DNA of 14,722 nt, from contig CAZQSZ010000010.1 of the NCBI GenBank assembly GCA_964596345.1, positions 1 through 14,722 of the forward strand. The letters are read 5' to 3'. Of the stretch, positions 8,098 to 14,611 are shown one piece after another; within the stretch, counting starts at the first letter, position 1, and each line of letters begins with the position of its first letter. Position numbers and translations under genes: made by a program. Origin of the DNA: CADEDV01 sp964596345 (lineage in GTDB: Bacteria > Bacteroidota > Bacteroidia > Chitinophagales > Chitinophagaceae). A model generated the notes under the pieces. The model did not search any database and had not been told where the DNA came from. It saw nothing but the letters and a program-made list of their open reading frames with translations.

Positions 8098-10083
8098 ATG
8101 AAACAATTATTTTTCTTAATCCTTTTGTGCAGCATACTTTCAACGGATATTATTGCGCAGGACAATAGAGCAGGTGAAGTTCCTGTAGCAGTTCCGTTGG
8201 AAAAAGGCGTTTGGGTTTACTTCGGCCAGCAACTTCCAAAAAACATGCAATACCAGGTGGAAAGAAAAAAAGGCACTTCCGGTCGTTTTGAAAAAATCGG
8301 TAATACAACAGCTCCGGCTTCAGAATCTGAAATCAAAAGCCGGCAATTGTCTTATGGAAAATATTTTGAAAAATTAGACCCTTTGAGCGAAAAGGAAATC
8401 AATCGCATCTGGCAAACCATTCAAAAATACAATACTGCCGACAGCCTGTTCAGCGACAACCTTCCTGTCATGCATCTGGTAGCGGGTACTGCTTACTTTG
8501 ATGCCACGGCGGCAAAGAATGAAAACTATATCTATAAAATTTCATTAGCAGGAAGTGATGGAAAAATAATTTCGAGCAGGGAAAGCAATCCGACTACTTC
8601 TTTCAAAAAGGGTACGCTTCCTTCCATTTCATTTGTGGAGAAAAAATATGCAGATGGAAAACTTGCATTGACCTGGAGCGTAGCGGACCCTATGAAGATG
8701 GCTCATTTCAATGTTTATCGTTCTGTATTCGGGAAAGAGGAATTTAAAAAAATAAATATAGAAAAAGGAACCTATACGCAAGGCAGTAAGCTCATGTTGC
8801 TGGGCATTGATACCATTGGAACTCATCCTGCCTGGTACGAATATGAAATTGCTGCAGTAGATGCCTATGGCAATGAAGGGCCTTTACAGGGAAGCGCCAG
8901 CGGCGGTAACGTTCAGGATTATTACGCACCACCTGTTACTCATTTCAAAGCAATCAACACCGGGCGAAATCATGAAGTGAAATTGTCGTGGCGATTTGAA
9001 AACAAAAAATATCTCAATGGTATTACTGTGATGAGAAGCGCACTATACGATTCGGGTTATAAAAGAATCGCTACTGTCCCGTTGGGAGATACCGTTTTCA
9101 CAGACATCATCCCCGTGTCAGGAGAGAATTATTATTACTACCTGCTGTTGCTGAGCGCTGATAACAAACCCGTTCCTACCGCAAAAGTATTTGCTGCTTA
9201 TACAGGTGACCAATCCCTGCCCGAACCACCTAATGAAATTGACGCAACACCGGTCAACAAAGGAATAAACGTATATTGGAAGAGTGAAGAACCTTACAGC
9301 AAAGGGTTTTATGTATATCGCAGAGATCAGCCAAATGGCAGCTTCACTTTGGTTAGTCCGTTGATCAACTCCGGTCAGGCGGTGTATTCGTTTATTGACA
9401 CATCAGGTCAATTGCAGCCAGGTGGCGTTTATCAATATGTTGTGCGAACCATTAATGACAATAATCAACTCAGTAAACCATCGGATACAGTCACCGCCAA
9501 TCCGGGTATCACAAAAACAATAACATCTCCTGTAAATCTCAGGTACAGGGAAAGCGATGGAAAGATCACCTTGTTGTGGGACGACATGCGACCCTGGGAA
9601 AGTGATTTGCTTGGATACAAAGTTTATAGAAAATCCGGCAATGGCAATTTTATAAGAATGGCAAATGATAGTCTGCTGGCGGAACATAACTTCTTTGAAG
9701 ATTCAACCATACAAGCCGGCGCTAATTATTCTTATGCAGTAACTCTTTATGATATTTCTGGAAATGAAAGTGAAAAGTCTGTAATCGCGGTTTCTGCAAA
9801 TGCCGAAACCCTACCGGGTGCGCCTTCGGGAATCAGGGTGAGCCAGCCGGGGAATGAAGTTTATATTACCTGGGGACAGATCGCAGGTGATGTGAACGCC
9901 ATAAAGATTTACAGGTCGGAACCGGGGATAGCTGCTAAATTGATTGGAACAGTTACTGAAGATGATTTCTTTACAGATAAGAATGTAACCAAAGGCAAAT
10001 TGTATTTCTACCAGTTGTCATCGGTAAATAATGGAAATAAAGAAGGAGCGTTGAGCGAAAAGGTATCGCTGAGGATGAAATGA
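8098..10083 (+). CDS. Exported protein with tandem fibronectin type III-like domains
   Basis: The 661-residue product starts with a signal peptide (MKQ, core LFFLILLCSILS, cut after IIAQ). An N-terminal segment (about 22-165) leads into five FN3-like repeats at about 172-268, 280-372, 375-466, 477-569 and 572-661. Each carries the family pattern of a Trp in strand B (LTWS, LSWRF, VYWKS, LLWDD, ITWGQ), a G/N-x-x-V-YR/MR strand C, and a Tyr-rich strand F (YEYEIAAVD, YYYYLLLLSA, YQYVVRTIND, YSYAVTLYD, YFYQLSSVN). No enzymatic domain and no T9SS sorting domain is visible. Position 111 bp after the TANFOR-like gene on the same strand suggests one transcription unit and a partner role on the surface or in the periplasm. 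The start is clear because the export signal begins at the first ATG. Confidence 0.82.
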   Translation: MKQLFFLILLCSILSTDIIAQDNRAGEVPVAVPLEKGVWVYFGQQLPKNMQYQVERKKGTSGRFEKIGNTTAPASESEIKSRQLSYGKYFEKLDPLSEKEINRIWQTIQKYNTADSLFSDNLPVMHLVAGTAYFDATAAKNENYIYKISLAGSDGKIISSRESNPTTSFKKGTLPSISFVEKKYADGKLALTWSVADPMKMAHFNVYRSVFGKEEFKKINIEKGTYTQGSKLMLLGIDTIGTHPAWYEYEIAAVDAYGNEGPLQGSASGGNVQDYYAPPVTHFKAINTGRNHEVKLSWRFENKKYLNGITVMRSALYDSGYKRIATVPLGDTVFTDIIPVSGENYYYYLLLLSADNKPVPTAKVFAAYTGDQSLPEPPNEIDATPVNKGINVYWKSEEPYSKGFYVYRRDQPNGSFTLVSPLINSGQAVYSFIDTSGQLQPGGVYQYVVRTINDNNQLSKPSDTVTANPGITKTITSPVNLRYRESDGKITLLWDDMRPWESDLLGYKVYRKSGNGNFIRMANDSLLAEHNFFEDSTIQAGANYSYAVTLYDISGNESEKSVIAVSANAETLPGAPSGIRVSQPGNEVYITWGQIAGDVNAIKIYRSEPGIAAKLIGTVTEDDFFTDKNVTKGKLYFYQLSSVNNGNKEGALSEKVSLRMK

Positions 10084-10124
10084 ACGCATTCATTTGGTCT
10101 TGGGAACACGTACGTGGGAACCCG

Positions 10125-10256
10125 GGGACGATACCTCGCCGTCCAGTCGTTACCCCAGTGGTTATGTGACAGCATACGATTGGTTAAATCAGATGTATAA
10201 CCCGTGTAATGCTTTTCAAATGTGGATGAGTACAATACGTATACAGTGTAACTCAT
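10125..10256 (-). pseudogene. GIY-YIG nuclease, N-terminal half (truncated)
   Basis: From the ATG at 10256-10254 (minus) the frame encodes about 44 residues matching the start of small GIY-YIG (UPF0213/YhbQ-type) nucleases. The GIY strand appears as VYVLYS, the YIG strand as HYTGYTSDL, followed by the conserved arginine in LTNRM and SHN. Similarity stops abruptly after TARYRP (10125), where the family normally continues with W-x-x-V-Y and a C-terminal half carrying the metal-binding glutamate. No other minus-strand frame restores it. The reading frame happens to extend upstream into the tRNA-like fragment, but that extension is not nuclease. It converges on the FN3 gene, whose stop is 41 bp away. 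This is a broken gene, presumably inactive. Confidence 0.75.
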
Positions 10257-10258
10257 AA

Positions 10259-10285
10259 AAGAAAAAAGCTCCTTTCGGAACTTTT
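10259..10285 (-). terminator. Rho-independent terminator after the tRNA-like fragment
   Basis: On the minus strand the stem AAGTTCC / GGAGCTT closes a GAAA tetraloop (10266-10283), can extend by two A-T pairs, and is followed directly by a T-run (complement of 10262-10267). One pair is G-U only in minus-strand RNA and would be a C-A mismatch on the plus strand, which supports minus-strand function. It lies 3' of the tRNA-like fragment and immediately before the GIY-YIG start codon. Confidence 0.75.
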
Positions 10286-10312
10286 GTAGCGGGATCGGGA
10301 GTTGAACCCGAG
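10285..10312. repeat. 28-bp direct repeat, left copy (tRNA 3' end, attachment-like)
   Basis: This segment is identical over 28 bp and in the same orientation to 14424-14451. It equals the acceptor 3' strand, T-arm and adjoining bases of the tRNA-Met at 14426-14499 plus two flanking bases. The pair encloses the ATPase-protease operon. The identity ends exactly where a palindromic insertion begins (10313). Confidence 0.85.
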
Positions 10313-10355
10313 TCCGCCGCGGCGGAACCTGTCCGCCGAAGGAGGATATAAATCC
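10287..10355 (-). pseudogene. tRNA-Met-like 3' half with GC-rich insertions
   Basis: Read on the minus strand, the fragment begins at the anticodon arm (GGATTTATATCC, a CAT-to-TAT-like change), then has inserted GC-rich DNA, then a perfect T-arm and acceptor 3' strand ending in TCCCGCTA. Against the intact tRNA at 14426-14499 it has a 14-bp perfect palindrome inserted (10313-10326) between the bases gag and acct, and a GTCCGCCGAA insertion (10331-10340) after acct. The 5' half (acceptor 5' strand and D-arm) is missing. It cannot fold as a normal tRNA. Positions 10330-10355 match the second broken copy (14537-14562) at 24 of 26 bases. Confidence 0.8.
10313..10326. repeat. 14-bp perfect palindrome inserted in tRNA-like fragment
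   Basis: TCCGCCGCGGCGGA reads the same on both strands. It sits exactly between bases that are adjacent in the intact tRNA-Met. The neighbouring GTCCGCCGAAGGAGGA (10331-10346) is a related, imperfect hairpin sequence, so the two appear to belong to one family of GC-rich palindromic inserts. Confidence 0.75.
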
Positions 10356-10360
10356 ACGCA

Positions 10361-10465
10361 TCAATGCGCAATCTTCTTAACAAAATCTCTGCCCGCTCCG
10401 GTCTTCAGCCATCGCTCATAATCCATCGCCTGCTGTTGTGAAATAACAGATTTTACTGCCGGCTT
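10361..10465 (-). pseudogene. GIY-YIG nuclease, C-terminal remnant
   Basis: On the minus strand 34 codons run into a TGA at 10363-10361. The last 25 residues, QQQAMDYERWLKTGAGRDF followed by VKKIAH, fit the C-terminal helix of small GIY-YIG nucleases, where a conserved glutamate (here the E of DYER) binds the metal and a K-T/S-x-x-G-R-x-F-x-K motif ends the protein. No start codon or GIY/YIG half lies upstream in frame: a TAA precedes it at 10466-10468. The stop is only 5 nt from the tRNA-like fragment. With the N-terminal half at 10125-10256 it would make nearly a full-length enzyme, but the order is permuted. Confidence 0.6.
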
Positions 10466-10569
10466 TTACTGTTCAACTTCCTGCGTTTTTCTTCATAAAT
10501 GTCTCGGAAAATCAAGTGTTTTGGACGAAGATTCTCTACGGAGCACGCATAGGAGCTGAAACTAAAGAG
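10466..10569. other. Spacer with no recognisable gene
   Basis: Between the GIY-YIG remnant and the promoter of the ATPase operon I see no convincing coding sequence, hairpin or repeat. The left limit of the putative island could lie anywhere from 10312 to here. Confidence 0.4.
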
Positions 10570-10600
10570 TTGACAGTAAAGATTATTTGGTATATTTTTG
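10570..10600 (+). promoter_or_regulatory. Promoter of the ATPase-protease operon
   Basis: TATTTTTG (10593-10600) fits the Bacteroidota -7 consensus TAnnTTTG. TTGACA (10570-10575) lies upstream with 20 nt between its TTG and the TA of the -7 box, close to Bacteroidota spacing and also an ideal sigma-70-type -35. The ATG at 10615 follows only 14 nt after the -7 box, so the transcript should have a very short leader or none, in keeping with the lack of a Shine-Dalgarno sequence. Confidence 0.55.
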
Positions 10601-10614
10601 GTTTTTAGATACAT

Positions 10615-11592
10615 ATGGCGTCATCCGATCAAATAAAGAGTCTCATTAAGTCCTTTGGACAAGAGGATGAGGATCGTTTTTTTGCCTCTGCGATGCAAAT
10701 TGCAGCTTCTGAGGCCAGGCAGGGGCATGCCAGTTTTGCCCAGGAATTAAAAGCTCTTATAGAAGATGCCAGGAAAAACAGGTCACTCGCCCAATTTGAA
10801 AAGGGAAAAATAGTTAGCATTTCTCCTCAGAAACGTGAGCTAAGCGAATTAATAGATATTTTCCAGCCACGGATCAAATTGTCTGATATGGTCTTGGAGG
10901 TAGGGATCAGAAGTAGACTGGAAAAACTGATTACAGAACAAAATAAACTGGAGTTATTGCTGCACCACAATCTGACTCCCCGCAGAAAACTGCTGTTGAC
11001 CGGGGCACCCGGTACCGGAAAAACCATGACTGCTCAGGCAATTGCGGGTGAATTAGGTATCCCTGTTTTTATCATACGATTGGATGGCATTCTTTCAAAA
11101 TTTATGGGTGAGTCGATTGCCAAACTGCGAATGATTTTTGATATTATGCCTCAACAACGTGGCGTTTATTTATTTGATGAATTTGATTCTATTGGCTCGC
11201 AACGTGAACAGGGACAGGATATTGGTGAAATAAAACGTATTCTAAATTCATTCTTGATTAATATCGAAAAGGACCAAAGCAACAGTATTATTATTGCAGC
11301 CACCAACTTACCAGAACTATTGGACAAAGCGCTTTTCAGACGATTTGATGATATTATTCAATATCCTTTGCCAAACAACGATGAAATTGTTGCAGCAATT
11401 CGGAAATATACAATAGGCTTTTCTTTTGACACAAAGGTTAATGATAACGCATTGGCTGAAGCAGCATCAGGTTTAAACTATTCAGATCTTTCCAAATCTT
11501 GCGAGGAAACGATTAAGGAAATGATATTATCTGGTGCAAAGAAACTGCACAAAAAGTTTTTACTTGATAGCCTTAAAAGTAGAAGAAACTAA
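10615..11592 (+). CDS. ietA: AAA+ ATPase, IetA-like component of an IetAS system
   Basis: The 325-residue ATPase has one AAA+ module: Walker A GAPGTGKT (130-137), pore-loop region around FMGES, Walker B VYLFDEF (184-190; D188, E189), sensor 1 in AATN (N231), and arginine-finger candidates R242/R243 in ALFRRFDD. A C-terminal helical lid follows (about 250-325). The first 120 residues are helical and lack a known domain. It is soluble, with no signal peptide. The stop codon overlaps the ATG of the S8 protease by 1 nt (TAATG), so the two are translationally coupled. A lone AAA ATPase coupled to a subtilisin-like protease is the layout of IetAS, described as a plasmid incompatibility/toxin pair in Agrobacterium and listed as an anti-phage system. 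The ATPase probably controls the protease. Symbol given by architecture, not by alignment. Confidence 0.85.
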   Translation: MASSDQIKSLIKSFGQEDEDRFFASAMQIAASEARQGHASFAQELKALIEDARKNRSLAQFEKGKIVSISPQKRELSELIDIFQPRIKLSDMVLEVGIRSRLEKLITEQNKLELLLHHNLTPRRKLLLTGAPGTGKTMTAQAIAGELGIPVFIIRLDGILSKFMGESIAKLRMIFDIMPQQRGVYLFDEFDSIGSQREQGQDIGEIKRILNSFLINIEKDQSNSIIIAATNLPELLDKALFRRFDDIIQYPLPNNDEIVAAIRKYTIGFSFDTKVNDNALAEAASGLNYSDLSKSCEETIKEMILSGAKKLHKKFLLDSLKSRRN

Positions 11593-14171
11593 TGGCAGAA
11601 AACCAAGGATTGCCCCATTTGAAATTTGATAAATTCTATGAGCCAAGGACTTACAACTATCCCAAAAAAATTCCAATTAAGTTCCCGCTGGTACAGAGAG
11701 ATCGTGCCATTCACGGCAATGCATTACTTCAACAATTAACCAGCATTAAAGAACAATTCCGTATTGCAAGGGAGGAACAATTACCCGAAAATATCATAAG
11801 GGATGATGCTTTATATGTAGATTTCTATTCAGAATACGAGTTTCCTTTAAAATTTGAGAGCCTTACTCAAGAGACAGATACTCCGCAATATCAAATCTTG
11901 AATATTAAGGAAGAAATTACATATACGGAAGACAATCAAGAGCAGAAAAGATATAGAGTCGTGGTAATGATGAAAGAAGGCGGTGTCAGTAAGTTTATAA
12001 AAAAAGTTACTGAATATCTCGACCACACTAAAAATATAAAAGACAAGGATGGGAATTTGACAGAAAAGCCTAAAAATGGCGCTCTCATAGCTAATATTTC
12101 TTTGATTCAATTGGCTTCACTAAGGTCGTTTTGGAGTGATGGACCCGAAATCCCTTTTCCTGAAAACCAAGATGCTGTGATATGGTGGGAAGTATGGTTC
12201 AGGCGTACTCAAAATGATGGTGTGCGACTTCAAAATGTGTTGCATAATCTCCGTGAAATAGGCGCACAGATAAGCCCGCAAACTTTGGAATTCCCAGAGC
12301 ATAGAGTAAGGCTGGTAAGAGCTTCCGCAAGACAACTTTCGGGATCTTTGTTACTGCTTGATAATTTAGCTGAATTAAGAAAGCCCCAGGAAATCAATGA
12401 TTTTGTAACAGTCCGAAATGTCGACTATTCGGAAAAGCAAGAATGGTTGAATGATTTGCTAAACCGAACAGATGTTAATATTGCTGATAACTCAGTTATT
12501 ATCTGCCTCTTAGACAGTGGTGTTAATAATTTGCATCCACTTATAAATACTTTTTTACCCAATGAGCGCTTGTATACTTATAGACAGGCTTGGGGCACCA
12601 ATGATACGTGGCCGGGGGGCGGACATGGGACAGGTACAGCGGGTTTGGCGTTGTATGGTGATCTTGTAAATGCAATTGCGTCTCCGGAAAGAATAGCTAT
12701 TTATCACGGACTGGAGTCTTTCAAAGTTGTTCATCCACATGATCCGAATGATCCGGCATTTTATGGTTCATTAACGGAATATGCATGTAGCATTCCGTTT
12801 GTGAGTTTTCCTGACAATGCTAGGGTCTTTTGCTTGACAATAACAGATAGTAATACTGCCTATCACGGTAGACCTTCTTCCTGGTCTTCGGCCATTGATA
12901 AAATAGCTAACGGGACTATATTTGACCCGCAATCACGGCAACTGTTCATTATTAGCGGAGGGAATGTTGACTATATTACTTCTGCCGCGAATGCTGGCGA
13001 TTACCCAACCAAAAACGAGCTGGAATCTGTCCATGATCCAAGTCAGTCGTACAATGCGTTGGTTATTGGCTCTTATACCAGGATGGATCGGATAGATCAA
13101 AACACTTGGAACGGCTTTACCGCTCTTGCTCCAAATGGTGGAATGTCACCTTCAAATTCTACCTCGCTTACATGGGATAAACAGTGGCCTATAAAACCTG
13201 ATTTGGTTCTTGAAGGGGGCAATCTTGCAATTCAAAATGGTCAATTAAGGGATGATGTTCATTCATTAAAACCATTGTCTCTTGATAAAGAGTTTAACCG
13301 GTTTGTATTTATGCCTTTTGGCGATACGAGTGGGGCGGCAGCATTAGCCGCCAGGATGGCTGCAGAACTTATCCGACAGTATCCTGATTTATGGTCGGAG
13401 ACCATTAGAGCACTTTTGGTTCACTCGGCGGAGTGGACAAGTTCTATGTTAAATGGTCTTTCTTTTGCGAATGCAGCAGGTGCATCTAAACGTGCGCTTT
13501 TAAGAACATTTGGTTATGGAGTGCCGTTACTGGAAAAAGCATTATATAGTGCAGGTAATGCCCTTACTATGATTGCTGAAAACACTATTCAACCGTATCG
13601 ACTGGAGGGCAGTACCGTAAAGTATAATGAATATCACTTGTATGAAATTCCCTGGCCGGTTGATATTCTAAGAGAATATCTGACTGTAGCAGATGTAACG
13701 CTAAAAGTTACACTTTCCTATTTTGTTGACCCTAATCCCGGAAACAGGCGATACGCAAATAATTTCCATTATCATTCCCATTCCTTGGATTTTAAAGTCA
13801 TTAAACCAACCGAAGAACTGGCTGTTTTCAGAAGGAGGATATCCGCTGCGGTAGAGGGAGACGACAATCCGGATTACGTAGGTAACGACGAACCGTGGTT
13901 TTTGAAAGAATCTGTTAGAAGTAAAGGGTCTATAAAAAAAGATTTCATTGTTACGTCTGGAGCTGACCTTTCAACAAGAAATATCCTTGCAGTCTACCCC
14001 AAGAGCGGATGGTATAAAACTAGAAAGAAACTTAATAAATATAATACTGCTGTTAGATACAGTTTAATTGTAAGCATTGAAACTGACAACGCGGATGTCA
14101 ATATTTACAACCCGGTACTAGCACAAATTCCAATCGGCGTTCCGAATGTGCTATTCGTTAACCGTCTTTAG
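11592..14171 (+). CDS. ietS: Subtilisin-like (S8) serine protease, IetS-like component of an IetAS system
   Basis: The 859-residue protein has no signal peptide, so it acts in the cytoplasm, unlike most secreted subtilases. Residues 1-295 form an N-terminal domain with no motif I recognise, probably regulatory or ATPase-binding. The S8 core has catalytic Asp308 (LLDSGVN), His345 (GGGHGTGTAG), oxyanion-hole Asn458 (ISGGN) and Ser580 (DTSGAAALAARMAA), in standard order. Residues about 620-859 are a beta-rich C-terminal domain. All four core residues are intact, so an active enzyme is expected. Its ATG overlaps the stop of the ATPase gene. By analogy with IetS it may be toxic or cleave a phage or host target when triggered, with the ATPase as sensor or restraint (inference). 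No other partner gene lies between the flanking repeats. Confidence 0.87.
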   Translation: MAENQGLPHLKFDKFYEPRTYNYPKKIPIKFPLVQRDRAIHGNALLQQLTSIKEQFRIAREEQLPENIIRDDALYVDFYSEYEFPLKFESLTQETDTPQYQILNIKEEITYTEDNQEQKRYRVVVMMKEGGVSKFIKKVTEYLDHTKNIKDKDGNLTEKPKNGALIANISLIQLASLRSFWSDGPEIPFPENQDAVIWWEVWFRRTQNDGVRLQNVLHNLREIGAQISPQTLEFPEHRVRLVRASARQLSGSLLLLDNLAELRKPQEINDFVTVRNVDYSEKQEWLNDLLNRTDVNIADNSVIICLLDSGVNNLHPLINTFLPNERLYTYRQAWGTNDTWPGGGHGTGTAGLALYGDLVNAIASPERIAIYHGLESFKVVHPHDPNDPAFYGSLTEYACSIPFVSFPDNARVFCLTITDSNTAYHGRPSSWSSAIDKIANGTIFDPQSRQLFIISGGNVDYITSAANAGDYPTKNELESVHDPSQSYNALVIGSYTRMDRIDQNTWNGFTALAPNGGMSPSNSTSLTWDKQWPIKPDLVLEGGNLAIQNGQLRDDVHSLKPLSLDKEFNRFVFMPFGDTSGAAALAARMAAELIRQYPDLWSETIRALLVHSAEWTSSMLNGLSFANAAGASKRALLRTFGYGVPLLEKALYSAGNALTMIAENTIQPYRLEGSTVKYNEYHLYEIPWPVDILREYLTVADVTLKVTLSYFVDPNPGNRRYANNFHYHSHSLDFKVIKPTEELAVFRRRISAAVEGDDNPDYVGNDEPWFLKESVRSKGSIKKDFIVTSGADLSTRNILAVYPKSGWYKTRKKLNKYNTAVRYSLIVSIETDNADVNIYNPVLAQIPIGVPNVLFVNRL

Positions 14172-14184
14172 CGAAATCGCTTTT
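14170..14184 (+). terminator. Weak terminator after the protease gene
   Basis: AGCG-AAAT-CGCT (14170-14181) overlaps the stop codon and is followed by a short T-run. The stem is only 4-5 bp, so termination would be inefficient. Confidence 0.3.
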
Positions 14185-14423
14185 AAGTCACTCATTCTAT
14201 CTTAGAGATTTTCTGGGTGAGATTATCGTCAATAGCATTTTATTAATTTTTCTGGTGAACCAGTCGATGAAACCATGCATGAATAGGTGGAGTTCTCTGA
14301 GAGAACCGGAGATGAGAAAATGATTAAATAGAGATTTATCCTTATAGATCAAACTTTTTAGCCGACAAACTATATAAAGTTTCCCAGCTAATCTAATGTG
14401 AGATTTTCCTACGTGGGAGAAAA
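14185..14423. other. Intergenic region without a gene
   Basis: No convincing coding sequence is seen on either strand. The only marked structure is a perfect hairpin, GTTCTC-TGA-GAGAAC (14292-14306), with no T-run on either side. The region separates the protease gene from the tRNA 3' end. Confidence 0.4.
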
Positions 14424-14451
14424 TGTAGCGGGATCGGGAGTTGAACCCGAG
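14424..14451. repeat. 28-bp direct repeat, right copy (tRNA 3' end, attachment-like)
   Basis: Identical to 10285-10312 and in the same orientation. It covers the 3' part of the intact tRNA-Met (acceptor 3' strand, T-arm, variable-loop edge) plus two flanking bases. An intact tRNA at one end and a 3'-end fragment at the other is the arrangement left by integration at a tRNA gene. Confidence 0.85.
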
Positions 14452-14499
14452 ACCTTTGGGTTATGAATCCAACGCTCTAACCACCTGAGCTACCCCGCC
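14426..14499 (-). tRNA. tRNA-Met (CAT)
   Basis: The minus strand folds as a complete 74-nt cloverleaf. The acceptor GGCGGGG pairs with TCCCGCT (two G-U pairs), with discriminator A at 14426. The D-stem is GCTC/GAGC. The anticodon arm TTGGA-TTCATAA-CCCAA gives anticodon CAT and has one A-C mismatch at the loop end. The T-arm is TCGGG-TTCAACT-CCCGA. CCA is not encoded. The body looks like an elongator methionine tRNA; a CAT-reading isoleucine tRNA cannot be fully excluded by eye. No clear promoter is seen, and the next sequence upstream on the same strand is a broken tRNA copy. Confidence 0.92.
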
Positions 14500-14524
14500 T
14501 ATTATAAAAAACGCTCTCCCTTTA

Positions 14525-14611
14525 CCGTTGAACCCATGTCCGCCGAAGAAGGATATGAATCCTGTGCTCTAACCCTGCCTACCGGCAGGCAGGCACCTGA
14601 GCTACCCCGCC
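14525..14611 (-). pseudogene. Broken tRNA-Met-like copy with D-loop palindrome insertion
   Basis: Directly upstream (minus strand) of the intact tRNA-Met lies a related copy. It keeps the acceptor 5' strand and D-stem (GGCGGGGTAGCTC) and an anticodon arm AGGATTCATATCCT with CAT. It has a 20-nt insertion in the D-loop (14575-14594) and a GTCCGCCGAA-type insertion (14538-14547) beyond the anticodon arm. The T-arm stops after GGGTTCAAC, and the 3' half of the acceptor is missing. It cannot form a normal tRNA. Confidence 0.75.
14575..14594. repeat. 20-nt palindromic insert in tRNA-like D-loop
   Basis: Aligned to the intact tRNA-Met, 20 extra bases sit exactly between aacc and acctgagc. The core CCTGCC-TACC-GGCAGG (14574-14589) is a 6-bp hairpin followed by one more CAGG. 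The clean junctions show insertion rather than drift. Confidence 0.75.

Noticed and set aside
10111..10119. TACGTGGGA shared with 14410-14418 as a possible second island boundary repeat
   Set aside because: A 9-bp match is expected many times by chance in a window of this length, and the flanking bases do not match.
10313..10355. CRISPR-like or riboswitch interpretation of the GC-rich palindromes
   Set aside because: There is no regular repeat-spacer spacing and no aptamer pattern; alignment to the intact tRNA explains the flanks as a broken tRNA with inserts.
10008..10364. A 118-codon open frame on the minus strand taken as one complete gene
   Set aside because: Its first 36 codons are tRNA-like and terminator sequence, and its last codons are antisense to the FN3 gene. 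Only about 44 central residues are nuclease, so I call a truncated GIY-YIG pseudogene.
14525..14611. A functional second tRNA containing introns
   Set aside because: The 3' acceptor strand and half of the T-arm are missing, and bacterial tRNA introns are group I or II elements far larger than 20 nt.
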